Below are positions 33,238-42,391 of a DNA stretch of 64,000 bases, piece by piece; positions within the stretch are counted from its first letter, which is position 1; each line of letters starts with the position of its first letter. The position numbers were made by a program, and so were the translations under genes. Location of the stretch: contig CAWFXD010000002.1 of assembly GCA_963819695.1 (NCBI GenBank), positions 248,001-312,000 of the forward strand. The letters are read 5' to 3'. The notes beneath the pieces were generated by a model that was not told where the DNA came from, made no database searches, and saw only the letters and a program-made list of their open reading frames with translations. Origin of the DNA: DASZIT01 sp963819695. GTDB lineage: Bacteria > Actinomycetota > Acidimicrobiia > Acidimicrobiales > RAAP-2.

Positions 33238-35576
33238 GTGGATAGGAAATCCAGGTTTCGATCGTGGCTGACATCCGGCCCAGAAGGGTTCTTGGTGCTC
33301 GGCATCACCATATCCGGGTTAGTCGCTGGTGCCATTCTCCACTGGGCCGGGTTAGGCGCTGGAGGAAACCTGGTCTGGATCGTGACCGCCGGTTCGGGCA
33401 GTGCGCTGTCCCTCTATTCGATCGTCGACACCCTCCTCCGAGGTCGGCTCGGAGTGGACATCATCGCGCTTCTGGCCCTCGTCGGAGCCGTCGCCGTCGG
33501 GGAGTACCTGGCCGGGGCGGTCATCAGCGTCATGCTGGCCAGCGGCCGGGCCCTTGAAGGATGGGCTTCCGGCCAGGCGCGCCGAGAGCTAGAGGCCTTG
33601 CTCGAGCGAGCGCCGAAGTCCGCTCACCGCTACGGGAGCGGCGAACTCACCCTTGTCGAGCTCGAAGAGGTGGTCCCGGGCGACCTCCTCATGGTGGCAT
33701 CCGGGGAAGTGGTGCCCGTAGACGGCTCCCTTGTCTCCGCCTCGGCTGTCCTCGACGAATCGGCGCTCACCGGGGAACCACTGCCTGTCGAGAGATCACG
33801 AGGAGAGCGGGTGCGTAGCGGAGTGGTCAACGCCGGCTCCCCGCTGGACCTCCGAGCCACGACGACTGCCACTGACAGTACCTATGCCGGTGTCGTTCGG
33901 CTTGTCGCCGAGGCCGAGCAGTCACAAGCTCCAGTGGTTCGGCTCGCCGACCGCTACGCGCTGGGTTTCCTCGCGGTGACCCTGGTTGCTGCAGGAACGG
34001 CTTGGGTTGTCGGAGGTCCGAGCCGGGCTGTGGCGGTTCTGGTGGTGGCCACGCCGTGCCCCCTCATCCTGGCAGCACCAGTCGCCCTCGTCTCCGGGCT
34101 CTCCCGGGCCGCCAAGCGAGGTGTCATCGTGAAGGGTGGCGCGGTGCTCGAACATTTGGCCGCCTGCACGACCTTGTTGATCGACAAGACGGGGACCATG
34201 ACCGTAGGACATCCGGTGTTGACGGACATCGTGTGTACCGAGGGGGTGACAGCCGCCCGACTCCTGCAGCTGGCGGCCTCCCTTGACCAGGTTTCCCCCC
34301 ACGTCCTGGCCAGCGCTGTGCTTCAGTCAGCGCTTGAGCAGGATTGCGATCTTTCATTCCCGGAAGAAGTCGAGGAGATCCCCGGCCAGGGGATCCGAGG
34401 AATCGTGGCCGGACATCGGGTGGCGGTGGGGAAGGCGTCTTGGACTGGAATGACCGGCGCGGCAGCCTGGGCCCGCTCGGCCCGTCGCAAGGCGGATCTC
34501 GATGGGGCTCTCACGGTCTTCGTGGGCATCGACGGTGTCCCGGCTGGTGTCTTGGTCTTCGATGATCCCCTACGACCGGACGCGGCTCGGACCCTTCGCT
34601 CGCTCAGGACAAGTGGGTTCACCCGGATCGTGATGGTCACCGGCGATCGAACCGAGGTCGCGGAGACCGTCGGTGCTGTGATCGGGGTCGACGAGGTGCT
34701 GGCGGAACGTTCCCCGGCCGAGAAGCTCGACGTGGTAAGGCTTGAGACGCGCCGGGCGCCGACCATGATGGTTGGTGACGGCATTAACGATGCGCCCGCC
34801 CTGGCTCTGGCTGACGTTGGAGTCGCCCTTGGGGCTCGCGGGGCCACTGCAGCGTCCGAAGCCGCCGATGTGGTGCTCACCGTCGACCGGCTCAATCGTC
34901 TGGGTGAAGCAGCTGCGCTCGCCCGGCGTACAAGGCAGATCGCCATCGAGAGCATGGTGGCAGGCATGGCCCTTTCGTTGGTGGCCATGGCTGTTGCTGC
35001 ATTCGGTTACCTTCCCGCCGTCTCGGGTGCGATCCTCCAGGAGCTCATCGATGTAGCCGTGATAGTCAATGCCCTACGTGCGCTGCGCGCCGGAAGGACC
35101 GAGATCCGGCTCGATGAGAAGGACACCTTGCTGACCCAGCGGTTTCGCGAAGAGCACTTGGTGGTCCGGCGCGAGATCGGTCGCCTCCATGAGGTCGCCG
35201 ATGCCCTTGGCACGCTCGATCCGGAGACGGCAAAGGAAGCGGTGCTGGGTGTGCATCGGATGCTGATCGAGAAGATCCAGCCTCACGAGGAAGCCGAGGA
35301 ACAGGAGTTGTATCCGGCACTCGGTAGGTTCTTGGGCGGGAGGGATCCCATGGCCACGATGAGTCGCGCGCGCACGTCGAGATCGCCCACCAGATCCGTC
35401 GGCTGGGCCAGCTGATCGATGACATCGGGCCCAACAAGATCGACGAGGCAGATATCACCGAACTCCGGAGTCTGCTTTATGGCCTCCATGCCATCTTGAA
35501 GTTGCACACCGCGCAGGAGGACGAGAACTACCTGTCGCTCTCTGACGATACCAAAGAGGACCGATCAGCAGCCTAA
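33238..35576 (+). CDS. P1B-5-type heavy-metal ATPase with C-terminal hemerythrin domain; frameshifted
   Basis: About 778 aa. Six to eight helices; the M4 motif is TPCP (VATPCPLILAAP) instead of CPC, and the last helix has QELID (QExxD), the pair that marks P1B-5 pumps (Ni2+/Fe2+ export, S. meliloti Nia type). Actuator ESALTGEPLPV, phosphorylation DKTGTMT, hinge MVGDGINDAPALALADV. From about residue 625 a hemerythrin-like domain follows: FREEHLVVRREI, HRMLIEKIQPHEEAEEQELY, then, after a +2 shift in the GC repeat at 35364-35373, HVEIAHQIRRLG, LHAILKLHTAQEDENYL. All seven expected His/acid ligand positions seem covered. A diiron O2/Fe sensor fused to the exporter suits the box upstream. Metal specificity is inferred. 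Confidence 0.85.
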
Positions 35577-35886
35577 TCACGGGGATAGTCCCCAAACCTC
35601 AAGTCCTCGGTGACCGATCCAGAAATGCCGCCAATTGACGAAATAGCTGGACACAAGCGCTGGCCAATAACATGACTTGGAGCGCGATCGTCCCAATGCC
35701 CGCCCTATGACGTCCCCGAGTGCTTGGCAGCCAGGCGCAATTGGAGCCAGCTGAGGCGATGAGTGGACCGATCACTATTAGCAAGGTTGCTGGATCGATC
35801 GGGCCATTGCTGGGACTTTCGGCCCTGGGTGATCCAAATTGGATGTGAGACCCTGGCAGCAGTCGTCAAGCTGCGGGGTGAGTCCG
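35577..35886. other. Intergenic region before the flavodoxin gene
   Basis: 310 bp without a credible gene; contains the perfect DosR-like box at 35812-35826 and its weak -10. Nothing else is recognised. Confidence 0.5.
35812..35854 (+). promoter_or_regulatory. DosR-like box plus GACCCT -10
   Basis: Box GGGACTTTCGGCCCT (35812-35826), the best match in the window. GACCCT (35849-35854) begins 23 nt after the box end. Predicted start about 35861, 26 nt before the flavodoxin GTG at 35887. Confidence 0.7.
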
Positions 35887-36435
35887 GTGAAAGTAGTGAT
35901 CGTATACGAGTCGATGTTCGGAGATACGCAACAGATTGCCGAGTCAATCGCCGAAGGGGTCAGAGGAGGTACGGCTGACGCGCAGGTTCTGGGCGTCGGC
36001 GAGGCGGATCACGGAGAGATTGCTAACGCCGATCTGATCGTTGTGGGCGGTCCGACCCACACGTGGGGTATGTCCCGGCCAAGTACTCGAAAGGGCGCCC
36101 CTGGATACGTCGACAAACCCGGCAGTGATCTCGTACTTGAACCGGGTGCGGACTCCGGACCAGGGGTGCGAGAGTGGCTGGCTTCTCTGGGCCGGGTCAA
36201 CGGGAGGGCAGCTGCTTTCGATACGAGGTTGAAAGCTCCCGCGGCTCTTACTGGTCGGGCGTCGAAGGGCATCGCGCGCGGACTTTCGAATCACGGTCTG
36301 AGGCTGGTAACGAGTCCCGAAAGCTTCTTCGTGACCAAGAAGAACCAGCTCGTCAAGGGCGAGACCGAACGGGCTCGCGCGTGGGGGTCTCGACTGGCCT
36401 CGATGATCGAATCGTCCGCAATCAACAACGTCTAG
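35887..36435 (+). CDS. Flavodoxin-family protein
   Basis: 182-aa FMN-binding protein. The phosphate loop is YESMFGDTQQIAESIAEG near the start; VVGGPTHTWGMS is the second FMN loop, and the fold ends in a helix after TERARAWGSRL. A long form with an inserted segment (RPSTRKGAPGYVDKPGSDLVLEPG) is common among actinobacterial flavodoxin/nitric-oxide-synthase-like proteins. GTG 35887 is supported by GGGGTGA upstream. Likely a low-potential electron carrier or quinone reductase in the hypoxia set. Confidence 0.88.
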   Translation: MKVVIVYESMFGDTQQIAESIAEGVRGGTADAQVLGVGEADHGEIANADLIVVGGPTHTWGMSRPSTRKGAPGYVDKPGSDLVLEPGADSGPGVREWLASLGRVNGRAAAFDTRLKAPAALTGRASKGIARGLSNHGLRLVTSPESFFVTKKNQLVKGETERARAWGSRLASMIESSAINNV

Positions 36436-36595
36436 CGATCGCGGCGAGGCCTTGTCGGCAACTCGGTCGAGTCAGCTCGGGCCGACAATTGGGCGTAGAG
36501 AGGATTCGGCAATATCGTGGGCAGGAAGGTCTTCTAGCCGCAATCGCCTGCCGCTCGGAGTGGTGGCCATCCTCGTGCCGCGGATTCTCGCCCGG

Positions 36596-37598
36596 TTAGG
36601 TGATGGCGAGCAGGACAACCACGAAAAGGACGTATGCCGCGATGATCAGCCCGCCGGCAGCGCGCCGAAGGCCGCGCCCGGCGTAGGCGAGCACCAACGT
36701 CAGCGCCGTCAGTCCCACATACCAGCCAGCAACGAGCAGTCCTGAGCCGCTCGGTTGGGCGAGGCCGACCACCGTGGCCGGGATCAAGAGGCCGGCCGTC
36801 ACGTTGAGCGAGTTCGAGTTGAGTGCGGTGCTCAGTGTGGCCGCGCCACGGCCCCGCCGGGCCAGATAGATGGCAGAGACCGCGTTGGGAAGGCTGGTGA
36901 CGGCGGCCAGGACGAGCCCGCCGATGATGATCTCGGGAACGCCGAAGTGGCCGCCCAATGAGGTCGCCCCCCTCTCCATCGCCACGCTGGCCACCACCAC
37001 GACGACCAATGCACCCACGGCGGTCCAGGCATCCCGGGCCGTCCCACGTCGAGGGTGGATCGCCTCTTCGAGTTCGCTCTCCTCCTCGACGATGGCGGCG
37101 GTGATCCACGCTGCCCACTTCACCGGGAGACGCAGACGCCCCAGGATCCTTCGATGCCGCGCCGAGGAGAGCGATAAAGGGAACGAGAACGGCGAGGACG
37201 ACGGCGAGGCCCGCACCAGCAGAGAGTTGGCCTCCGACGCTGAGTAGGCACGCTGCACTGACCGCCATGGCCGCCGCCCCGCTCAAGACCACGACTTTCC
37301 GGTGAAGGCTGATACTGCCGGCCACGATCGCGCCGAGCCCAAGGAGCGCGGCCAGGTTGAAGACGTTCGACCCGAGGACGACCCCGGCGCCGACGGTCGC
37401 CTGGTGGTGCACCAGTGCCGTGATGGAGGCCGTGACCTCGGGTGCGTCGGCGGCCAGGGCAGCAACCATCCCGAGGAGGGCTTCAGAGAGGCCGAGGCGC
37501 TCGCCGACCCGCTCCAGACGCGAGACCAGCACCCAGCTCGTTGCCAGGCTGACGATCGCCCCGACGACGAACGCCACGACGGAAAGTGCCACGTTCAT
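36596..37598 (-). CDS. Sodium/calcium exchanger-family protein; frameshifted
   Basis: CaCA-family antiporter of about 333 aa with ten predicted helices. The two alpha-repeats are visible: ALLGMVAALAADAPEVTASI ... LGSNVFNLAALLG, and IIIGGLVLAAVTSLPNAVSA ... STALNSNSLNVTAG. Between them lies a cytosolic loop with acidic EEESELEEAI. The frame shifts near 37163-37170 (one extra base in CTCTCCTCGG). ATG 37598 is the start. With the CtpE-like and ClC genes, it points to ion homeostasis. Acidic residues in the repeats differ from classical Na+/Ca2+ exchangers (first-repeat D, second-repeat N), so the ion is uncertain. Confidence 0.8.
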
Positions 37599-37935
37599 CC
37601 GCGCTCCGGTCCGCTCTTCATCCGCCCAACCGGTGTATGGGTGTGGCCAAACGAACAGATGGGAGTGAATCCAAGCGACACACGTCAGCTCCTTGCGCGA
37701 ACCATCGATGTGCCGACCAGGCTTCCCGGCTCTCCGACTACGAGCGTACCGCTCGCGCTGTGGAGCATGTGACCGGAAGCACACCCCGAGCGCTTCTGGA
37801 TAGGCCTCAGACGGCTGCGGGCACCTAACCCGATTGGCCAGGTTTGAGGTAGACGCCCACGATGAGACGGCATTGCCCACACGGCCGGGATCTTGTACCT
37901 GTTGGCACGGCCACATTGACGCCGTCGGGGAAGGG
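37599..37935. other. Intergenic region, exchanger / ClC channel
   Basis: 337 bp between two leftward genes. I see no regulon box, RNA gene or credible coding frame here. Confidence 0.45.
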
Positions 37936-40071
37936 TTAGTGGTCGCCTTCCGTCGACCGACGTTGTGATGCATGGGACGCCGCCGCCTTGAGCCCATCGA
38001 CGTCCTTGGGTGCGCCGATGACCGCCAGGCGATCGCCAGCTTGGAGCACGGTGTCGCCATCTGGGACCAGGAGCTCTCGTCCTCGTTGGATCGAGGTCAC
38101 GATGACGCCGGCTGGAAGTCTGGCGTGTCTTAGCGGCGCGTTCACCAGCGACGAGCGAGTAGTGATCTCGATGTCGTGGGTGCCGGCGGCATGATCGGTG
38201 CCGTCCAGCTGGTGAAGGCTGGCCAGCAGGCCGAGTCGATAGCCCCTGACCACGTCGGACATGGCGATCGTCCCTACGACGGCCCGGTCGTTGTCGAGCA
38301 CGGGGATCCATTGTTGCGAAGCGGAGGTCAGGGCGTCGAGCGCCACGTCGAGGTGGGATGATTCGGCGACAGTGGGTGCGGATGGGTCGACGACTGCGTC
38401 GATGGTATGAGCGTCCGCCCCTTCGCCGAGCCGGTCGAGGTCCTTCAACGACAGCGCGCCTTCGAATCGGCCTTGGTCGTCGACCACTGGCACACCGGGA
38501 ACGCCGGCCCGTTCAACCTGACGTCGAGCCAGGTGAGCTGGGGTGCCGCCTTTGAGTACGAGGCGAGGCGGGGCCATGGCCTGGTTGACAGCCACGTTGC
38601 CCAGAAGAGGCATCCCGACGAGGAGCCGTTGGGCGGGGGATGCGGCTCGACTCTGCAGCTGGCTTCGGTAGATGCTGTCGTCGTCGCGCCGGACGATGAA
38701 CCACGCCAGTCCCACCGCGACCATGGCTGGGGCCAGGATCGACAGGCTCCCGGTCATCTCGGCCACCATCAACATCACTGCCAACGGTGCTCGGGAGATG
38801 CTCCCGAAGCAGCACATCATGCCCACGATGACGTAGGGCGTCGGACTGTGTCCCATGGAGGGAACGATCGGTTCGAACAGTCGCCACACCCCGGCGCCGA
38901 CGAAGGCCCCGATGACCATTCCCGGTCCAAATATCCCACCTGACCCGCCCGATCCGATCGACAGGCCAGTCGCCACGATGCGGGCGAAGGGCAAGATGAG
39001 GACGACCCAGAGGGGGAGCGAGAGAAGCTGGTGACCGAGGCTTTGCTGAATCCAGCCGTATCCGGTGCCGAGCACCTCGGGTATCGCCAACGCGATGGAG
39101 CCCACGAGCACACCGCCAATAGCTGGCTTGACCCAGCGAGGCAGGGCGATGCGGGTGAACAGTGCTGCGATGCCGTAGAAGCCCTTGGCATAGAGCAGTC
39201 CGGTGATGCCGCCGAGCACACCGATCAGAGCGAACCAGAGGAGCTGCGAGGGATCGCCGAAGTGGTAGCTGGCGTTGAAGCCGAACAGCGGCGTGAACCC
39301 GGTGGCGGCACCGAAGATGACGTAGCCGACGATCGAGGCGATGAAACAGGGCAGGAGGGCTTCGACGTCGAAGTCGTCTCGATAGAGGATTTCGGTGGCC
39401 AGGACCGCGCCACCGAGGGGTGCGCCGAAGATGGCCCCGATGCCCGAGCCGATGCCGGTCGCCACCGCGGTGCGGCCATCGGCTGGGCTCAGGTCGAGCT
39501 CTCTCGCCAGGAGCGAGGCGAAGCCGGCGCTGATCTGGCCGGTTGGTCCTTCCCGTCCGCCGGAACCGCCCGAGCCGATGGTCAGCGCTGAGGCCACGAT
39601 CTTGACGATGACCGTTCGGAAGCGAATGCCCCTTGGATTGTGGTGCACGGCCGAGATGGCGGCGTCGGTGCCATGTCCTTCGGCGTCGGGGGCGAATCGG
39701 AAGGCGAGGAGAGCACCGAGCAGCGCTCCGAGGCCAACGACCAACGGCAGCGCCCAGGGACGAGAGAACGAGCCTGATGCCGCACGCCCCCCTTCGCCGA
39801 TCGGGGTTGGCACGTGGTAGCCGGCCAAGACTCCGAGGAGCAGATGGGTAGCGCCAAGGAGGGCTTCGTAAAAGACGATGGCGCCCGTGCCGGCCATGGC
39901 GCCGATGAGCACCCCGAGAACCAGCCACTTCTGCAGATAGGAAGCACCGGCCAGCCATCGCGACGCCTTGGCCATCGCCGCACGCCACGACGTTCGCGAC
40001 TTCGTTGCACTCTGACCGGTGGACGACTCCTTCGACACAGGGGCTGAGCCTCTCTCTTTCAGAGGTCCCAT
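37936..40071 (-). CDS. ClC-family chloride channel/antiporter with CBS pair and RCK-C domain
   Basis: 711 aa. The membrane part (about residues 40-450) has the selectivity motifs GSGGSGGREGPTGQ and GSGGSGGIFGPGMVIG. The gating-glutamate position is GREGP, as in H+/Cl- exchangers. Then come two CBS motifs (about 490-610) and a TrkA-C/RCK-C domain (about 630-700: LPAGVIVTSIQRGRELLVPDGDTVLQAGDRL). ClC proteins with both regulatory modules are less usual. ATG 40071 overlaps the MarR stop by 13 bp; a GTG at 40038, preceded by GAGAGAGG, is an equally plausible start. Coupled to marR in one operon. Confidence 0.9.
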   Translation of the reverse strand: MGPLKERGSAPVSKESSTGQSATKSRTSWRAAMAKASRWLAGASYLQKWLVLGVLIGAMAGTGAIVFYEALLGATHLLLGVLAGYHVPTPIGEGGRAASGSFSRPWALPLVVGLGALLGALLAFRFAPDAEGHGTDAAISAVHHNPRGIRFRTVIVKIVASALTIGSGGSGGREGPTGQISAGFASLLARELDLSPADGRTAVATGIGSGIGAIFGAPLGGAVLATEILYRDDFDVEALLPCFIASIVGYVIFGAATGFTPLFGFNASYHFGDPSQLLWFALIGVLGGITGLLYAKGFYGIAALFTRIALPRWVKPAIGGVLVGSIALAIPEVLGTGYGWIQQSLGHQLLSLPLWVVLILPFARIVATGLSIGSGGSGGIFGPGMVIGAFVGAGVWRLFEPIVPSMGHSPTPYVIVGMMCCFGSISRAPLAVMLMVAEMTGSLSILAPAMVAVGLAWFIVRRDDDSIYRSQLQSRAASPAQRLLVGMPLLGNVAVNQAMAPPRLVLKGGTPAHLARRQVERAGVPGVPVVDDQGRFEGALSLKDLDRLGEGADAHTIDAVVDPSAPTVAESSHLDVALDALTSASQQWIPVLDNDRAVVGTIAMSDVVRGYRLGLLASLHQLDGTDHAAGTHDIEITTRSSLVNAPLRHARLPAGVIVTSIQRGRELLVPDGDTVLQAGDRLAVIGAPKDVDGLKAAASHASQRRSTEGDH

Positions 40072-40544
40072 CCCGTACTCCAGTCCTGCTCGGGCACCTC
40101 GCCCGCCGCCCGGGCCAGCTGTTGCAGGCCGGCGGCCATCGACCGTTGCACCTCAGGTTCGATTGAAGCCAACAATTCGGCGATCTCGTGGCGCCGTCGC
40201 TCAGTCACCAGATCGACAAGACGCCGGCCCGCCTCGGTCAGGCCGATGCGAACCTGACGCCGGTCGTTACGGTCTGTCCGGCGTCGTACCAGGCCCTTAC
40301 GGACCAGCCGATCGACGAGTCTGGACGCGGTCGGAGGAGTGACTGCCACCGCCTCGGCCAAGGTGGCGACGCCCTGGGGGCCACGAGATGCCAGGACCAC
40401 CAGCGACCGGTACTGGGTGAGCGTCACTTCTTCCCCAGCGTCGGCCAGTGAACGAGCGGCCATGGCGACCAAGACCCGGCTGGCCGTCACCACGGCGTCG
40501 AGGATCGAGTCGCTGCTGGAGAGACCCGTCTCAGTTACATGCAT
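40059..40544 (-). CDS. MarR-family transcriptional regulator
   Basis: 161-aa winged-helix regulator: LTQYRSLVVLASRGP, then recognition helix TPPTASRLVDRLVRKGLVRR, then wing RTDRNDRRQVRIGLTEAG, and a dimerisation helix at the end. It is co-transcribed with the ClC gene (13-bp overlap), so control of that channel or autoregulation is likely. The A/T-rich TAGTTAGTATATGCAT stretch directly upstream of ATG 40544 is the only AT-rich patch near the start, and probably contains both -10 and operator. Confidence 0.92.
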   Translation of the reverse strand: MHVTETGLSSSDSILDAVVTASRVLVAMAARSLADAGEEVTLTQYRSLVVLASRGPQGVATLAEAVAVTPPTASRLVDRLVRKGLVRRRTDRNDRRQVRIGLTEAGRRLVDLVTERRRHEIAELLASIEPEVQRSMAAGLQQLARAAGEVPEQDWSTGWDL

Positions 40545-40680
40545 ATACTAACTATTGCACAGTCGCGAGGTATTCTCCGGAGCGCCGGCCGCCGAATCTT
40601 GAACGTGAGCGCCCGAGGAACGGCCCGACCATTGACCGGCGTCTGCGGGGGTCTGGCTCCGAACGCGGGAATGGCTCGGA

Positions 40681-42126
40681 TCAATCCCCAATCAACCAGC
40701 TGATGAGTTGTGCGTGCCGCTTGAGGTGCTCGTCGCCGATGAACGCCTCCAGAACCCGCCGGTGGGCCCGGGCGCCGAGGTCAGCGGCTTCGTCGGGGTG
40801 TGCCAGGAGATCGAGGACAATCTGCCCGAGGGTGGCGAGGTCGCTCGGATCCTTGAGGAGACGGCCAGTGCCGCGCGTGATCTGGGTGGCGATGCCCCCA
40901 ACCGCCGAGGCGACCACCGGTCTCGACTTCCACATGGCTTCGGCCACCGTGAGACCGAAACCCTCGGCCAGGCTCTTCTGCGTGACCACGGTGGCGTGCC
41001 TCTGAAGGGCATTGACCATGGCGGCATTCTCGTCAATGTCGTCCATCGGAAGGGTGACGAGCCGGACGCGCCGCCGAGCCGCGATGGGGAGTTCGTTCCA
41101 GGCTGACAGACATTCGCCGAATACCTCGGCCTCCTCCGGGTCATCGGACACTTCACTCACAGAGGGGCCCACCAGCGCCAGCTGGGCGTCAGCCTGCCCG
41201 ACCACATAGCGAGCAAAGCCCTCCATGACGCCGGTCATGTCCTTCAGCCGGTCCCACCGGGACACTTGGACCACCAGGGGGGCTTCGGGGTCGAGGGGAG
41301 CCCCGGACACGATGGAGGCTCGGCGCTCGACGAACCCTCTCGTGCCGTCGCGCTTCGTGAACGGAGCTGGCGCGTCGCGTCGGGTCTCCGGTAGAAGCCC
41401 TATATGCCGGAGTGTCCGCCGGACGGCCTCCCCGTCGAGATCCTCGTTCTTCGGGGAGAACGGGTCGATGGACGGTGGGATGATCCACACCTTGGACTCG
41501 TCGAGCCACGAAGGCACGTACCTCTGGATGGAGAAAATGTATGCCTGAGCGGCGGACACGTGGGGCTGCAGGAACGACCACGCTTGATCCGTCCAGTTGT
41601 TGCTCTCGTCGCGGCCTACGTGGCACCGCCATACCACCCTGCGCCCCGCCTCCACGAGCGGTGGCGCCATCCCTGCGGTCTGAGGATCGTGCAGGAGCAC
41701 CACGTCACCTGGCCGACTGCGCTCTATGACCCGTTGCGCGGCCACGGCGGTCAACGCTGTGTAGTGGCTCGCCTCGGTCGATCCGAGCGCACCCCCGTCA
41801 CCTTCCGCTCCGTGCAAACGGTTGTGGATCCGCTTGGTGATGGCAAAAAAGGAAGCGTCACCGGTGATGACTAGCCAGTGGACGTCGAAGCCGGCATCGA
41901 GGGTGTAGCCGACCAGCACCTGGAGCATCTCGGCCACTCCACCGCCTGCAGCCGTCGAACTGACGTTCCATACCGCCCTGCCATTGAGCTCCTGCTGCGT
42001 CGCTTCGGCCACACCCATGAGCTCGGCGTAGCGGCTTCTCCCAACGACAGGCTCCAGTCTCGCCAATGTTCTCGTGGGAACGAAGATCTCGCGGACCGCG
42101 TCCGAGCCAGGGATCCCGTGGGCCAC
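40681..42126 (-). CDS. treT: Trehalose synthase TreT-type glycosyltransferase (GT4)
   Basis: 481-aa retaining GT4 that joins NDP-glucose and glucose to trehalose. N-terminal Rossmann domain: RAVWNVSSTAAGGGVAEML, LLHDPQTAGM, VWRCHVGRDESN. C-terminal domain: VVQVSRWDRLKDM, and the EX7E signature KSLAEGFGLTVAEAMWKSRP, followed by GTGRLLKDPSDL. The length fits TreT. Trehalose is a compatible solute and stress protectant. The GTG at 42126 follows a strong 10-bp hairpin in the leader. Monocistronic. Confidence 0.9.
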   Translation of the reverse strand: MAHGIPGSDAVREIFVPTRTLARLEPVVGRSRYAELMGVAEATQQELNGRAVWNVSSTAAGGGVAEMLQVLVGYTLDAGFDVHWLVITGDASFFAITKRIHNRLHGAEGDGGALGSTEASHYTALTAVAAQRVIERSRPGDVVLLHDPQTAGMAPPLVEAGRRVVWRCHVGRDESNNWTDQAWSFLQPHVSAAQAYIFSIQRYVPSWLDESKVWIIPPSIDPFSPKNEDLDGEAVRRTLRHIGLLPETRRDAPAPFTKRDGTRGFVERRASIVSGAPLDPEAPLVVQVSRWDRLKDMTGVMEGFARYVVGQADAQLALVGPSVSEVSDDPEEAEVFGECLSAWNELPIAARRRVRLVTLPMDDIDENAAMVNALQRHATVVTQKSLAEGFGLTVAEAMWKSRPVVASAVGGIATQITRGTGRLLKDPSDLATLGQIVLDLLAHPDEAADLGARAHRRVLEAFIGDEHLKRHAQLISWLIGD

Positions 42127-42146
42127 GCCGTATTCTGACAGCTATC

Positions 42147-42171
42147 GAGGCCGTCGCAGGCCGACGGCCTC
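42147..42171 (-). repeat. 10-bp perfect hairpin in the treT upstream region
   Basis: GAGGCCGTCG-N5-CGACGGCCTC, 21 bp before the treT start. It has no T-run, and no gene ends immediately before it on either strand. Candidate leader structure or operator. Confidence 0.4.
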
Positions 42172-42391
42172 GGGGAAAAGGGAGCTTCTCCCCCATTTCG
42201 GCGACCGCTACGAGGGTTTTGTATCGGAACTGGAGCCCTGATGAGGCGGGCCTCCCAATGGCATCCGACCGATAACCGGGCTATTGCGGCGACGATGCGC
42301 AAGAGGTCGCTGGTAATCGGGTGAGTTGGGATTGTTACTGTGACGGTCAAGACCGGCACCCGAAGAGGAACGGCGTTCAAAGGGAGATGAG

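Noticed and set aside
38513..39988. 491-codon minus frame inside the ClC gene
   Set aside because: Same strand, shifted frame of the ClC coding region; Arg-rich nonsense composition.
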